Positions 17,362 to 26,384 of a stretch of DNA of 64,000 bases are shown one piece after another. Numbering within the stretch: position 1 is the stretch's first letter; every line of letters starts with the position of its first letter. Where the stretch lies: assembly GCF_900176205.1 (NCBI RefSeq), contig NZ_LT859959.1:992001-1056000 (forward strand). Direction: 5' to 3'. Source of the stretch: Bradyrhizobium sp. ORS 285 (GTDB taxonomy: Bacteria > Pseudomonadota > Alphaproteobacteria > Rhizobiales > Xanthobacteraceae). The notes below the pieces were generated by a model. The model did no database searches, had not been told where the DNA came from, and saw only the letters and a program-made list of their open reading frames with translations. Both the position numbers and the translations under genes were made by a program.

Positions 17362-18369
17362 ATGACCGTGAACCGTTTCGTGCTGCCCATTCTCGCTCTG
17401 CTCGCCCTGGCGCTGCCCTCGCTCAGCTTTGCGGACGACACGCCCAAGATCAAACTCGGCTACGCCAAATGCGCGCATTGCACGCCGATGTCGCTGACGC
17501 CGCAATTCGCCGAAGGCGTCGCCATCGACGCGGTCGGCTTCAACACCGGCACCGACGCGCTGACCGCGCTGGTGTCGAAGAACATCGACGTCGCGCAGGT
17601 GACCTATCTGCACTACGCCATCGCGCTCGACAAAGGTTTTGACGTCGTCGCCATCTCCGGCCAGGTCAATGGAGGCTCGGCGATGCTGCTCGCCAACGAC
17701 ATTGACCTCCCGCAGGGCGACTGGGCCGCGCTGAAGGCTGTCATCGCCAAGTACAAGGCCGAGGGCAAGCCGTTCCGCATCGCCGGCTCGCGCGGCAATG
17801 CGCAGGACATCCACATGCGCGGCGCCTTCGCCAAGCAGGGCATCGACATCAACAAGGACGTGCAGTTCGTCAACATTCCCAATCCGTCCGACCATCTGCA
17901 GGCGCTGCGCCGCGGCGAGGTCGAGCTGATCTGCACCGTCGAGCCGTTCGCCACCCAGATCATGCAGGCCAAGGCGGCAAAATTCTTCGGCTTCCCCTAC
18001 GACCAGGCCGCCGGCAAGCTGACCAACCTGATCCTGACCCGCTCCGACGTCATCGCGTCGAATCCGAAGGCGCTGGAGGGCGTGGTGCGCGCGGTGGTCA
18101 AGGTCGATGCCCACATCGCCGCCGACAAGCCGGCGCTGATCAATGTGATCTCCAAGATCACCGGTCTGGACAAGGCGATCGCCACCGGCGCGGTCGAGAA
18201 CCTCGATCCCGATCCGAAGATGTATCGCGCCTCCGCCCTCGCCATCGCCACGATGATGCGCGACCTGAAGTACATCAACTCCGATGTGACGGCTGCCGTC
18301 GAGAAGAACCTCGATTACCGCTTCCTGGAAGCCGCGACGGGCAAGCCGAAGAGCGAGCTCGGGTATTGA
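17362..18369 (+). CDS. ABC transporter substrate-binding protein, NMT1/TauA-SsuA type
   Basis: A 335-residue periplasmic binding protein with a signal peptide (residues 1-23, cleavage near SFADD). The fold resembles the nitrate/taurine/pyrimidine-precursor binding family: an early IKLGYAKCAHCTPMSL, then AQVTYLHYAIALDKGFDVVAISG and RRGEVELICTVEPFATQIM. A Cys-rich CAHC near the mouth of the domain is unusual. It heads an operon with permease, ATPase, racemase-family and hydantoinase genes, so the ligand is probably a cyclic amide, ureide or related nitrogen compound. Sigma-54 control supports a nitrogen-scavenging role. The exact ligand cannot be read from sequence. Confidence 0.85.
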   Translation: MTVNRFVLPILALLALALPSLSFADDTPKIKLGYAKCAHCTPMSLTPQFAEGVAIDAVGFNTGTDALTALVSKNIDVAQVTYLHYAIALDKGFDVVAISGQVNGGSAMLLANDIDLPQGDWAALKAVIAKYKAEGKPFRIAGSRGNAQDIHMRGAFAKQGIDINKDVQFVNIPNPSDHLQALRRGEVELICTVEPFATQIMQAKAAKFFGFPYDQAAGKLTNLILTRSDVIASNPKALEGVVRAVVKVDAHIAADKPALINVISKITGLDKAIATGAVENLDPDPKMYRASALAIATMMRDLKYINSDVTAAVEKNLDYRFLEAATGKPKSELGY

Positions 18370-18398
18370 TGAGGCGCTAATTGCGCCGCGGCGGGATG

Positions 18399-18539
18399 TC
18401 ACCTCTCCCCGCGTGCGGGGAGAGGTCGGATTGCATCGAAAGATGCAATCCGGGTGAGGGGGACTCTCCACGCACCGTGCTCGCGGAGAGTCCCCCTCAC
18501 CCTAACCCTCTCCCCGCACGCGGGGCGAGGGGGCGCACC
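18399..18539. repeat. Paired GC-rich palindromes (REP-like) between binding-protein and permease genes
   Basis: CCTCTCCCCGC/GCGGGGAGAGG, then GGATTGCATC-GAAA-GATGCAATCC, then GGGGGACTCTCC...GGAGAGTCCCCC, ending in a second CCCTCTCCCCGC arm. Four hairpins can form in the transcript. It occupies the 252-bp gap between the binding-protein stop and the permease start, like REP sequences in malE-malF. Confidence 0.85.
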
Positions 18540-18621
18540 GCTCTTGCCGTGAAGAGCCTGGATCCAACTCCGACACGCCAACGGTCGAGCAGATGATTTA
18601 TCAAAACCCCACGATCCTCCA

Positions 18622-19434
18622 ATGACCCCCGCACTCGCGCATTTGCGCAAACTCGATCGCGCCATCGTTCCCGTGCTCGTGCTCGCCGGCTGGGAAGCCT
18701 TCTCGCGCTCCGGCGCGCTGCCGGCGGCGCTGCTCCCCGCGCCGTCGACGGTCGTATGGGCGTGGGCGGACTGGCTGATCGGCACCGACGGCAACACCCA
18801 GACCTATAGCGGGCATTGGCTTGCCGACATGCTGGCGAGCCTGTCGCGCGTCGCGGCGGGCTTCGCTATCGCGACGATCCTTGGCGTCGCGCTCGGCGTC
18901 GCCATCGGCTGGTCGCGCAAGATCGAGATCATCATCGAGCCGACCTTGCAGATGCTGCGCCCGATTCCGCCGGTGTCGTGGATCCCGCTCGCCATTATCT
19001 GGTTCGGCATCGCCAACAAGCCGGCGATCTTCCTGGTGTTCCTCGGCGCGTTCTTCCCGATCCTGCTCAACACCATTCACGGCGTGAAGACCTGCGACCG
19101 CAATCTGATCCGCGCAGGCGCCATGGTCGGCGGCAGCGAGCGCAAGCTGCTGCGCTACATCGTCGTTCCCGCGGCGATGCCGAGCATCTTCGCCGGCCTG
19201 CGCATCGGCATCGGCTCGGCCTGGATGCTCACCGTCACCGCCGAGATGGTCGCGGTGAAGAGCGGGCTCGGCTATGTGCTGTGGGACAGCTACTACTTCC
19301 TGCGCTACGATCTGGTGCTGGCGGCGATGGCGAGCATCGGCCTGCTCGGCTTCTGCAGCGACCTCGCCATCCGCATGGTGATGGCCCGCGTGCTGCATTG
19401 GCAGCGCAATACAACGCTTCGCGGCGGAGAGTGA
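18622..19434 (+). CDS. ABC transporter permease (TauC/SsuC type)
   Basis: A 270-residue inner-membrane permease of the nitrate/sulfonate/taurine class, with about six helices. The cytoplasmic EAA loop that docks the ATPase is visible at about residues 155-175 (RAGAMVGGSERKLLRYIVVPAAMPSIF), and the RPIPPVSWIPLAIIWFGIANKPAIF block is typical. It ends 2 nt before the ATPase start. It is separated from its binding protein by palindromes, so transcript levels of the two may differ. Confidence 0.9.
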   Translation: MTPALAHLRKLDRAIVPVLVLAGWEAFSRSGALPAALLPAPSTVVWAWADWLIGTDGNTQTYSGHWLADMLASLSRVAAGFAIATILGVALGVAIGWSRKIEIIIEPTLQMLRPIPPVSWIPLAIIWFGIANKPAIFLVFLGAFFPILLNTIHGVKTCDRNLIRAGAMVGGSERKLLRYIVVPAAMPSIFAGLRIGIGSAWMLTVTAEMVAVKSGLGYVLWDSYYFLRYDLVLAAMASIGLLGFCSDLAIRMVMARVLHWQRNTTLRGGE

Positions 19435-19436
19435 CA

Positions 19437-20216
19437 ATGGCGACCATCGACATCTCCGGCGTGTCGAAGATCTTTGCCGACAAGAAGCGCAACGCCGACG
19501 TCACCGCGCTGGCCGACATCAATTTGTCGATCGCGCGCAACGAGTTCGTCTGCCTGCTCGGCCCGTCCGGCTGCGGCAAGTCGACCTTGCTCAACATGAT
19601 TGCGGGTTTCGAGCAGCCGAGCGCGGGCAGCCTGACCGTCGACGGCCGGCCCGTGACCGCGCCCGGCGCCGATCGCGGCGTGGTGTTCCAGCACGCCAAT
19701 CTGATGCCGTGGCTGCCGGTGTGGGAGAACGTCGCCTTTCACCTGCTGCTCGCCGGCGGCCAGAAGGCCGAGCGCCGCGCCCGCGCGCAGGTCCATATCG
19801 ACATGGTCGGCCTCACCGGGTTCGAGAACCATTATCCGTCCGAATTGTCCGGTGGCATGAACCAGCGCGTCGGCATTGCGCGGGCGCTTCTGATGAATCC
19901 GCAGGTCATCCTGATGGACGAGCCGTTCGGCGCGCTCGACGAGCAGACGCGCATGGACATGCAGACCGAGCTGGTGCGCATCTGGCAGCAGCACCAGGGC
20001 ACGATCGTGTTCGTCACGCACGGCATCGACGAGGCGCTGACCTTGGGCACGCATGTCGCCGTGATGAGCGCGCGTCCGGGACGGATCGTCGAGATCATCC
20101 CGATCGACCTGCCGCGGCCGCGGGATATCACCTCACCGCAGTTCAATGCGTTGAAGCGGCATATTCTGGCGCTGTTGCGCGGGGAGAGGGCGGAGCAGGA
20201 GAGGGCGCTGGTATGA
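19437..20216 (+). CDS. ABC transporter ATP-binding protein (TauB/SsuB type)
   Basis: A 259-residue ATPase starting at ATG 19437. Motifs in order: Walker A GPSGCGKST (about 42-50), Q-loop VVFQHANLMPW, signature LSGGMNQRVGIARAL, Walker B VILMDEPFGALD, switch His in VFVTHGIDEAL. It energises the permease encoded immediately upstream. The enzyme genes follow after a palindrome-filled 340-bp gap. Confidence 0.92.
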   Translation: MATIDISGVSKIFADKKRNADVTALADINLSIARNEFVCLLGPSGCGKSTLLNMIAGFEQPSAGSLTVDGRPVTAPGADRGVVFQHANLMPWLPVWENVAFHLLLAGGQKAERRARAQVHIDMVGLTGFENHYPSELSGGMNQRVGIARALLMNPQVILMDEPFGALDEQTRMDMQTELVRIWQQHQGTIVFVTHGIDEALTLGTHVAVMSARPGRIVEIIPIDLPRPRDITSPQFNALKRHILALLRGERAEQERALV

Positions 20217-20315
20217 ACCGCGGCCGGCTCCATCGCTCCGAACTTCAGGACCTGCGCTCACGGCGTCGTCGTACTTCTGCATCATGGATGATGTGTGCCT
20301 TCGCGGCACGGTCGG

Positions 20316-20472
20316 TGCACCCTCTCCCCTTGCGGGAGAGGGTGGTTTCTCACGAAGTGAGAAACCGGGTGAGGGGTCTCTCTCCGCGATCTCAAATGTT
20401 GAGGCATACCCCTCACCCAACCGAGCCCGCTGCACGCTCGTACATTCCCTCTCCCACAAGGGGAGAGGGCGC
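20316..20472. repeat. Paired REP-like palindromes between ATPase and racemase-family genes
   Basis: CCCTCTCCCCTTGCGGGAGAGGG, then GGTTTCTCAC-GAA-GTGAGAAACC, then an inverted partner arm CCCTCACCCAACC...CCCTCTCCCACAAGGGGAGAGGG. This fills most of the 340-bp gap 20217-20556; no gene or other signal is seen there. Confidence 0.85.
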
Positions 20473-20556
20473 ATTCATGCGCGGCTCGCCCGCGGCTGCT
20501 CTCGAAGGAGTACCCCATATGTTGGAGTCAGCTGTGGCAGAGGGGCTTGACCACCC

Positions 20557-21285
20557 ATGACCAAACGCACCCTTCTCGGCATGCTCACCCCGTCGTCTAA
20601 CACCGCGCTGGAGCCGATCACCTCGGCGATGGTGGCCGATCTCCCCAACGTCTCCGCGCACTTCTCGCGCTTCAAGGTCACCGAGATCGCGTTGTCCACC
20701 GACGCACTCGCGCAGTTCGACATCAGCAACATCCTGCGTGCTGCCGAGCTGCTTGCGCATGCCAAGGTCGACGTCATCGGCTGGAACGGCACCTCTTCCG
20801 GCTGGCTCGGCTTCGAGGCGGACGTCAAGCTCTGCGAGCAGATCACCGCGGCGACGGGCATCCCTGCGACGACCTCGATGCTGGCGCTGAACGAGATCCT
20901 GGCGACCTCGAAGGCCACATCGCTCGGCCTTGTCACGCCCTATCGCGACGACGTGCAGGCGCGCATCATCGCCAATTACGAGAAGCTCGGCATCGCCTGC
21001 CGCGGCGACCGGCACCTCAATCTGCAGGACAATTTCTCCTTCGCCGAGGTGACCCCGGCCGAGATCGAGACCATGATCCGCGAGGTCGCGCGCGAGAAGC
21101 CGGATGCCATCGCTGTCGTCTGCACCAACATGCGCGCCGCGCCGCTGGTGGCGCGGCTGGAGCTCGAGACCGGCATCCCCATTCTCGACACCATCGCCAC
21201 CGTGGTATGGAAATCGCTGAAACTGGCCGGCGTCGATGTCAGCGGCGTCAGCGGCTGGGGATCGCTGTTTCACAAATTCGCCTGA
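20557..21285 (+). CDS. Asp/Glu racemase-superfamily enzyme (maleate isomerase / arylmalonate decarboxylase-like)
   Basis: A 242-residue member of the Asp/Glu/hydantoin racemase superfamily: MLTPSSNTALEPIT at the N-terminus and VVCTNMRAAPLV (about 190-201) with the second catalytic Cys. In two-cysteine racemases and maleate isomerases the first Cys lies in a small-residue turn near residue 75; here that turn reads WNGTSSGWLG and has no Cys. A one-cysteine mechanism, as in arylmalonate decarboxylase, or a specialised isomerase is therefore more likely than a classical racemase. It lies 28 nt before the hydantoinase gene and probably acts in the same pathway. Confidence 0.8.
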   Translation: MTKRTLLGMLTPSSNTALEPITSAMVADLPNVSAHFSRFKVTEIALSTDALAQFDISNILRAAELLAHAKVDVIGWNGTSSGWLGFEADVKLCEQITAATGIPATTSMLALNEILATSKATSLGLVTPYRDDVQARIIANYEKLGIACRGDRHLNLQDNFSFAEVTPAEIETMIREVAREKPDAIAVVCTNMRAAPLVARLELETGIPILDTIATVVWKSLKLAGVDVSGVSGWGSLFHKFA

Positions 21286-21313
21286 GCTTGTTCGCCTAGG
21301 GAGAGCGCGTCAC

Positions 21314-22717
21314 ATGGCTGCCTTCGACACCGTCATCCGCAATGGCACCGTCGCCACCGCGAGCGACACGTACAAAGCCGATGTCGCCATCAAACAGGGC
21401 CGCATCGCCGCGATCGGCGAGGCCATCACCGATGCCGACGAGATCGTCGACGCCTCGGGCCTGCTGGTGCTGCCCGGCGGCATCGACAGCCACGTCCATA
21501 TCAGCCAGCCCTCCGGCCCCGGCATCGTCATGGCCGACGATTTCGAGAGCGCCACGCGCGCAGCAGCGTTCGGCGGCAACACCTTCGTGATGCCCTACTG
21601 CCTGCAGGAGAAGGGCCAGCCGCTGCGCGCGGCGTTGAAGGACTATCACGCGCTCGCCGACCAGGCCTGCTACGTCGACCACTCCTTCCATCTCATCATC
21701 GCTGACCCCACTGATGCGGTGCTCGGCCAGGAGCTACCGGCGCTGGTCGCCGACGGCTATTCGTCGCTGAAGATCTTCATGACCTATGAGGGTCTCGCGC
21801 TGAACGATTACGAGATCCTCGGCGTGCTCCAGGTCGCGCGCGAGCAGGGCGCCCTGGTGCAAATCCACGCCGAGAACTACGACGCGATCCGCTTCCTCAC
21901 CGACCGGTTGGAGCGCGCCGGCCAGATCGCTCCCTATTATCACGGCAAGTCGCGCCCGATCCCGGTCGAGCGCGAGGCCACGCACCGCGCGATCTCGCTG
22001 GCCGAGCTGATCGACGTGCCGATCGTCATCGTCCACGTCTCCAACCGCGAGGCGATGGAGGAGATCCGCCGCGCGCAGATGCGTGGCCTCAAGATCCATG
22101 GCGAGACCTGTCCGCAATATCTCGTGCTGACCGAGGAGGACATGCAGGGCCTCAACATGGAAGGCGCCAAATATGTCTGCTCGCCGCCGCCGCGCGACAA
22201 AGCGAGCCAGGAGGCGTGCTGGGAGGGCCTGCAAAGGGGCGTGTTCTCGCTGTTCTCCAGCGATCACTGCCCGTTCCGCTATGACGACGAGGCCGGCAAG
22301 CTGACCCCGAAGGGCCGCACCAGCTTCCGCTGGGTGCCGAACGGCATCCCCGGCGTCGAGACCCGCCTGCCGATTCTGTTCTCCGAAGGCGTCAGCAAGG
22401 GCCGGATCACCCTCAACCAGTTCGTCGCCTTCACCGCGACCAACCACGCCAAGACCTACGGGCTGAAAGGCAAGGGCTCGATCGCCATCGGCTACGACGC
22501 TGACATCGCGCTGTGGGACCCGAACAAGACCGCCAAGATCAGTCAGGCTGGTCTACACCACGGCTCCGACTACACGCCGTATGAGGGCATCGAGATCACC
22601 GGCTGGCCGGTTGCCACGATGCTGCGCGGCAAGTTCGTCGTGCGCGATGGCAAGCTGGTCGGCGCGAAAGGTGAGGGACGCTACGTCACCCGCGGCAAGC
22701 CGGGCGCGGTTGCGTAG
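21314..22717 (+). CDS. Dihydropyrimidinase / hydantoinase-family cyclic amidohydrolase
   Basis: A 467-residue dinuclear-metal amidohydrolase that opens cyclic amide rings. ATG 21314 follows AGGGAGAG; the longer frame from 21236 runs into the upstream gene. Metal ligands are visible: HVH (about residues 59-61) in GGIDSHVHIS, the lysine to be carboxylated in SSLKIFMTYEG (about 156), HAEN, HVSN and the Asp of SSDHCPF. The full family length (about 460-480) is present. With the adjacent ABC importer it suggests import and ring opening of a hydantoin, dihydropyrimidine or ureide. No carbamoylase gene is adjacent. Confidence 0.88.
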   Translation: MAAFDTVIRNGTVATASDTYKADVAIKQGRIAAIGEAITDADEIVDASGLLVLPGGIDSHVHISQPSGPGIVMADDFESATRAAAFGGNTFVMPYCLQEKGQPLRAALKDYHALADQACYVDHSFHLIIADPTDAVLGQELPALVADGYSSLKIFMTYEGLALNDYEILGVLQVAREQGALVQIHAENYDAIRFLTDRLERAGQIAPYYHGKSRPIPVEREATHRAISLAELIDVPIVIVHVSNREAMEEIRRAQMRGLKIHGETCPQYLVLTEEDMQGLNMEGAKYVCSPPPRDKASQEACWEGLQRGVFSLFSSDHCPFRYDDEAGKLTPKGRTSFRWVPNGIPGVETRLPILFSEGVSKGRITLNQFVAFTATNHAKTYGLKGKGSIAIGYDADIALWDPNKTAKISQAGLHHGSDYTPYEGIEITGWPVATMLRGKFVVRDGKLVGAKGEGRYVTRGKPGAVA

Positions 22718-22798
22718 GGCAGGCTTTCTTCCGTCTCTCGTTGCACCGACCGTATCGTACTACGAGATGAGCCGAGATCACGCCGCGACGACAGTGCG

Positions 22799-23040
22799 CT
22801 CCCTCTCCCCGTTCTTCACGGGGAGAGGGCTGGGGTGAGGGGCAGCCACACGGGCGGTGTTCTTACCAGAGCTGCAGCTCTCAAACGGAATGCATCTGGC
22901 GTGGAATGTGACGCGACATCTTCATGATGACGTCCAGTCGTGGTTCGTGAATGAGTGCGGTAAGCTCTTCACTGACACCAGCCGTGCCGCTGCCCCTCAC
23001 CCCGACCCTCTCCCCGTAAGAACGGGGAGAGGGAGTGCAC
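22799..23040. repeat. Inverted pair of REP-like palindromes
   Basis: Left arm CTCCCTCTCCCCGTTCTTCACGGGGAGAGGG...GGTGAGGGGCAGC (22799-22848) and right arm GCTGCCCCTCACC...CCCTCTCCCCGT...ACGGGGAGAGGGAG (22989-23035) face each other about 140 bp apart. The 505-bp gap 22718-23222 holds this pair and otherwise no gene that I can support. Confidence 0.85.
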
Positions 23041-23222
23041 CGCCGCTGCGGCGACGGCTTGAGGCCATCACGACGCCCGGCTTGCGTCGACTAGCTCACC
23101 GTCCCCCTCCGCTGCACCGCACTCGCCCGCCGCGACCTCCGCTATCCGCTTTCTTGTCCCGGATGTGTCGAACCGTTGTTACAACTGCGCGACATACTTC
23201 TTGTCAGACAAGGAGTGCTGCC

Positions 23223-25403
23223 ATGCCCGCGCTTGCATTTTCCAATAATGATATTGCCGTCGTCGCCTGGACCTTCGATCGCCGTCTCGACGGCTGTCTC
23301 GGCTTCGCCATCCACCGGATCGACGTCAACGCTAACACCGACACCGTGCTGCCGGCGCTGGCCCGCTTTGCCGGGCAGACCGCCGACAAGCTCGGTACCG
23401 ACCAGGCCCCGGTGCAGAAATTCTGGTGGAAGGACCTGTATGCCAAGCGCGGCGGAACCTACAAATATCGCATCGTGCCGATGGGCGGCACGCCGGGCCA
23501 GACGTTGACGCCGCTCGAAGGCGTCGCGCCGCTGGAGAGCAACCAGGTCACGCTGACGCCGGAGCGGCCGCCGTTCCATGCCTATTTCAACCGCGGCATC
23601 ACCGCGACCCAGGCGCTGACGCATGCGCTAGACGACAAGCCGAGCGTGCCGGCGCTGGCGCCGCACATTCTCGATCCCAAGGATCCCATTCGCATCCGCC
23701 TGATGGGCCAGCTGCAGGATGGCCTGACCTCGCTGCTGAAGCGCGCCGATAGCGGTGGCGGCACCATCCATGCCGCGCTCTATGAGCTGAACGACCCCAA
23801 CGGTCTCGAGCAGCAGCTGCACCAGAACCCGAAGAGCCGCACCGTCATCCTCGGCAATGAGCAGGGCAAGGACTCCGACGATGCCGACGCGGAGAACCGC
23901 GCCAATCTGAAGGCCGCCGGTGTCACCGTGATCGACCGCATCCTCGGCAAGGGCTCCATCCCGCACAACAAGTTCATGGTGCTGAGCGAGAACGGCAAGC
24001 CGGCGGCGGTGCTCTCAGGCTCGACCAACTGGACCTCGACCGGCCTGTGCACCCAGACCAACAACGCGCTGGTGGTGGAAAGCCCTGAGCTGGCCGAGCG
24101 CTATCTGTCCTATTGGAATGCGCTGAAGGCCGATGTCGACGCCGCCGACGGCGAGAAGTCGGCGTTGCAGTCGCAGACCCTGCGCGACTTCGCCCATGCC
24201 AACAACGCCAGCTCGATTCAAAAGCCGATCGACCTCGGCCATGGCGTCACCATCGAACCGATGTTCTCGCCGAACACGCAAGGCAAGCTTGGCAGGAACC
24301 CGAGGACGCCCAACGACATGGGCCGCGTGTTCGAGCTGATGAAATCAGCCACGCACGCGGTGCTGTTCCTCGCTTTCGATCCCGGCAACAATTCGATTCT
24401 CGACGTTGCCGGCCAGTTGCTCAAGGACAAGCCTGATCTGTTCGTGCGCGGCGCCCTGACAAGTCCGGTGCGCGCCACCAACTTCTCCGCGGCGCTGCAT
24501 GCCGGGGGCCATTCGGAGAGCGGCGGCGAGGACGAGGGCGGCAGCGACGCGCCCGAGGTGAAGGTGGTCGGCGAAGCCGGCAAGCCGAAGAAGCAGGGCG
24601 AGGCCGGCAGCATCGATTTCCGCGGCGTGCCGGCGGGAGCAGTCGGGCCCAGGGACGCGTTCGGCAAATGGGAGGCCGAGCTCGCCAAATACGGCTTCGC
24701 CATCATCCACAACAAGATCGTGGTGATCGACCCCTTCAGCGACGATTGCGTCGTCGTCACGGGCTCGCACAATCTCGGCTTCCGCGCCTCGCACAACAAC
24801 GACGAGAACATGCTGATCATCCGCGGCCACCGCGGCCTCGCCGAAGCCTATGCCTGCCATGTCCTCGACCTCTACGACCACTACGCTTGGCGCTTCCTCT
24901 TGAAACAGCACCCCGACATCTTCGGCAAGCCGCTGCAAGGCGACGACACCTGGCAGGACCGCTACATCAAGGGCGCCGAGGAGAAATCGCCGGAGCTGCG
25001 GTTCTGGCTGTCGGCGGCGGGTGGGGCCGCCGCAAGCGGCGGTGAGCGCAGCAGCGGCGGGGTGGCTCCGAAGAAGCCGGCGAAGTCTGGCGGACCTGAC
25101 AAGCCGACGAAGACACCGTCTGCGAAGACCAACCCGACGGCTTCATCCGCCAAATCAGCCAAACCCGCCAAGAAGGCTACGAAGAAAGTAGCGGCCGCCG
25201 CCAAGACCACCGCCGGCCGGAAGAAAACAACCAAAAAGAAGGTGGCCAAGAAGGCGACGAAGACCGCCCAGAAGCGAAGCGCGGCCGCGAAGAAGTCAAA
25301 GGCAAAGACCACGAAAAAAGCGGCGAAGCGACCTGCACAGAGGGCGGCCAAGGCGACTAAGAAAAGCGCCGCGAAGAAGAGGGTCACTAAGAAGAGAGCT
25401 TGA
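23223..25403 (+). CDS. Phospholipase-D-like protein with histone-H1-like tail
   Basis: ATG 23223 follows AAGGAG at 23210-23215; the upstream extension to 22857 consists of repeat DNA and is rejected. The 726-residue protein has an N-terminal domain of unknown type (1-150) and two PLD half-sites. The first is H248-N-K in PHNKFMVLS...GSTNWTSTG, where the usual Asp is Ser. The second is H496 in HNKIVVIDPF...GSHNLG, which is canonical. A 110-residue tail (about 617-726) is almost only Lys, Ala, Thr, Pro and Ser, like histone H1 or bacterial H1-like nucleoproteins. A DNA-associated nuclease or phosphodiesterase is inferred. No signal peptide is seen. Confidence 0.82.
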   Translation: MPALAFSNNDIAVVAWTFDRRLDGCLGFAIHRIDVNANTDTVLPALARFAGQTADKLGTDQAPVQKFWWKDLYAKRGGTYKYRIVPMGGTPGQTLTPLEGVAPLESNQVTLTPERPPFHAYFNRGITATQALTHALDDKPSVPALAPHILDPKDPIRIRLMGQLQDGLTSLLKRADSGGGTIHAALYELNDPNGLEQQLHQNPKSRTVILGNEQGKDSDDADAENRANLKAAGVTVIDRILGKGSIPHNKFMVLSENGKPAAVLSGSTNWTSTGLCTQTNNALVVESPELAERYLSYWNALKADVDAADGEKSALQSQTLRDFAHANNASSIQKPIDLGHGVTIEPMFSPNTQGKLGRNPRTPNDMGRVFELMKSATHAVLFLAFDPGNNSILDVAGQLLKDKPDLFVRGALTSPVRATNFSAALHAGGHSESGGEDEGGSDAPEVKVVGEAGKPKKQGEAGSIDFRGVPAGAVGPRDAFGKWEAELAKYGFAIIHNKIVVIDPFSDDCVVVTGSHNLGFRASHNNDENMLIIRGHRGLAEAYACHVLDLYDHYAWRFLLKQHPDIFGKPLQGDDTWQDRYIKGAEEKSPELRFWLSAAGGAAASGGERSSGGVAPKKPAKSGGPDKPTKTPSAKTNPTASSAKSAKPAKKATKKVAAAAKTTAGRKKTTKKKVAKKATKTAQKRSAAAKKSKAKTTKKAAKRPAQRAAKATKKSAAKKRVTKKRA

Positions 25404-25504
25404 TCCGTGAGATCCGGCTCATCTGTGAGATGTTGCTGCGCAACGCTCGGTCGGAGCTGAGCGGGTGCTTGTCAGTTCGAGCCACACTCGCGCGGCAATG
25501 GCGG

Positions 25505-25704
25505 TGCGCCCCCCTCCCCCCTTGCGGGGAGGGGGCGGGGGTGGGGGTTTCTTGCTTGGGAGGATTTTGGGGCAGAGACTGACAAGCGGCGTCTTGGTCG
25601 TGAGATCGCCTGCTGATCAGCGGCAGATAGGGGGCTTTCATGTGGACCTTTTCCGGGGACCCCCACCCCCGACCCCTCCCCGCAAGGGGGAGGGGAGTGC
25701 ACCG
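25505..25704. repeat. Inverted pair of GC-rich palindromes, about 200 bp
   Basis: CCCCCTCCCCCCTTGCGGGGAGGGGG with GGGGGTGGGGGT, then about 100 bp, then ACCCCCACCCCCGACCCCTCCCCGCAAGGGGGAGGGG in opposite orientation. The inner arms share GGGTTTCTTGCT and TTTGGGGCAG with the copy at 26385-26573, so the two are related as whole 200-bp elements, not only at the arms. Confidence 0.88.
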
Positions 25705-25844
25705 GTCGCGTAGCGAAAGCTCTCGTCCGGCGTTGCAGAGGCTCGGTTGAGAGTAACCACCCGAATTCGAGAATTTCTGTTTCTCGAAAATTTCACTTTC
25801 GCTTTCTCAGAAATTGTGCTTTACTCCGCTTCGTCCCGCCCCAA

Positions 25845-26205
25845 CGAGGGGACGCTTCGCGGTCGTCACGGACGTCGGGTGTGGGATGCGATGGGCGCTT
25901 GGGGTCGCAGCATGGTTCGCCGTGCCGACGAACGATCCCGGCGCACGGTGAAATCGCGTGGTCCTGGCCTCCCGGTGCTGAGGCCAAGCGCGTGGGCGTT
26001 GCGGTTGACGCTGCCTGCGGGTGATGGGGGCAAGACAGCCGGTCCCCAGGGAGATCGCGTATAAATCGTAAAGCCATCGCGCAGGGAGGGCCGGGTGATC
26101 GGCCAGACCTGTGGTGACTGCCGCCTGCTTTCTTGTCTAGCAGGCGGGCCACGGGCGCGGCCAGCGCCCGGCCTTCCCTGCGCCCTCAGTTCGGAAGAGG
26201 GCGGT
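25845..26205 (+). repeat. Dispersed repeat, copy 1, with 105-nt structured core (26079-26183)
   Basis: This segment recurs in inverted orientation at about 34975-35345. Its 3' part is the best-conserved core. A 17-bp outer stem (26079-26095 with 26167-26183) encloses GCCTGC/GCAGGC and GGGCGC/GCGCCC hairpins, and GGCCAGACCTGTGGTGACTG is invariant between copies. Short open frames here are Arg/Pro/Ser-rich and unlike proteins. The whole gap 25404-26734 holds only this repeat, its two flanking palindrome pairs and an AT-rich patch near 25768-25817. Confidence 0.8.
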
Positions 26206-26384
26206 GAGAATGGCACATAGCTCGGGCGCTTTGCGCCGCGAGATCGCGAAGGTTTGAGGTGATGAGTTCTCGGAGAACTTCGTGGCAGCAAGTGCGCACA
26301 AGCGAGCGGTGCTCGTGTTCGCCTGATGAAAGGCGAGGGCGGTCGTGTCTGGTCGTTTGAGGCGCGCAGGCGCGGCGATGGCGG

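Noticed and set aside
22857..23222. N-terminal extension of the PLD-like protein
   Set aside because: It translates palindromic repeat DNA; a good ribosome site and protein-like sequence begin only at ATG 23223.
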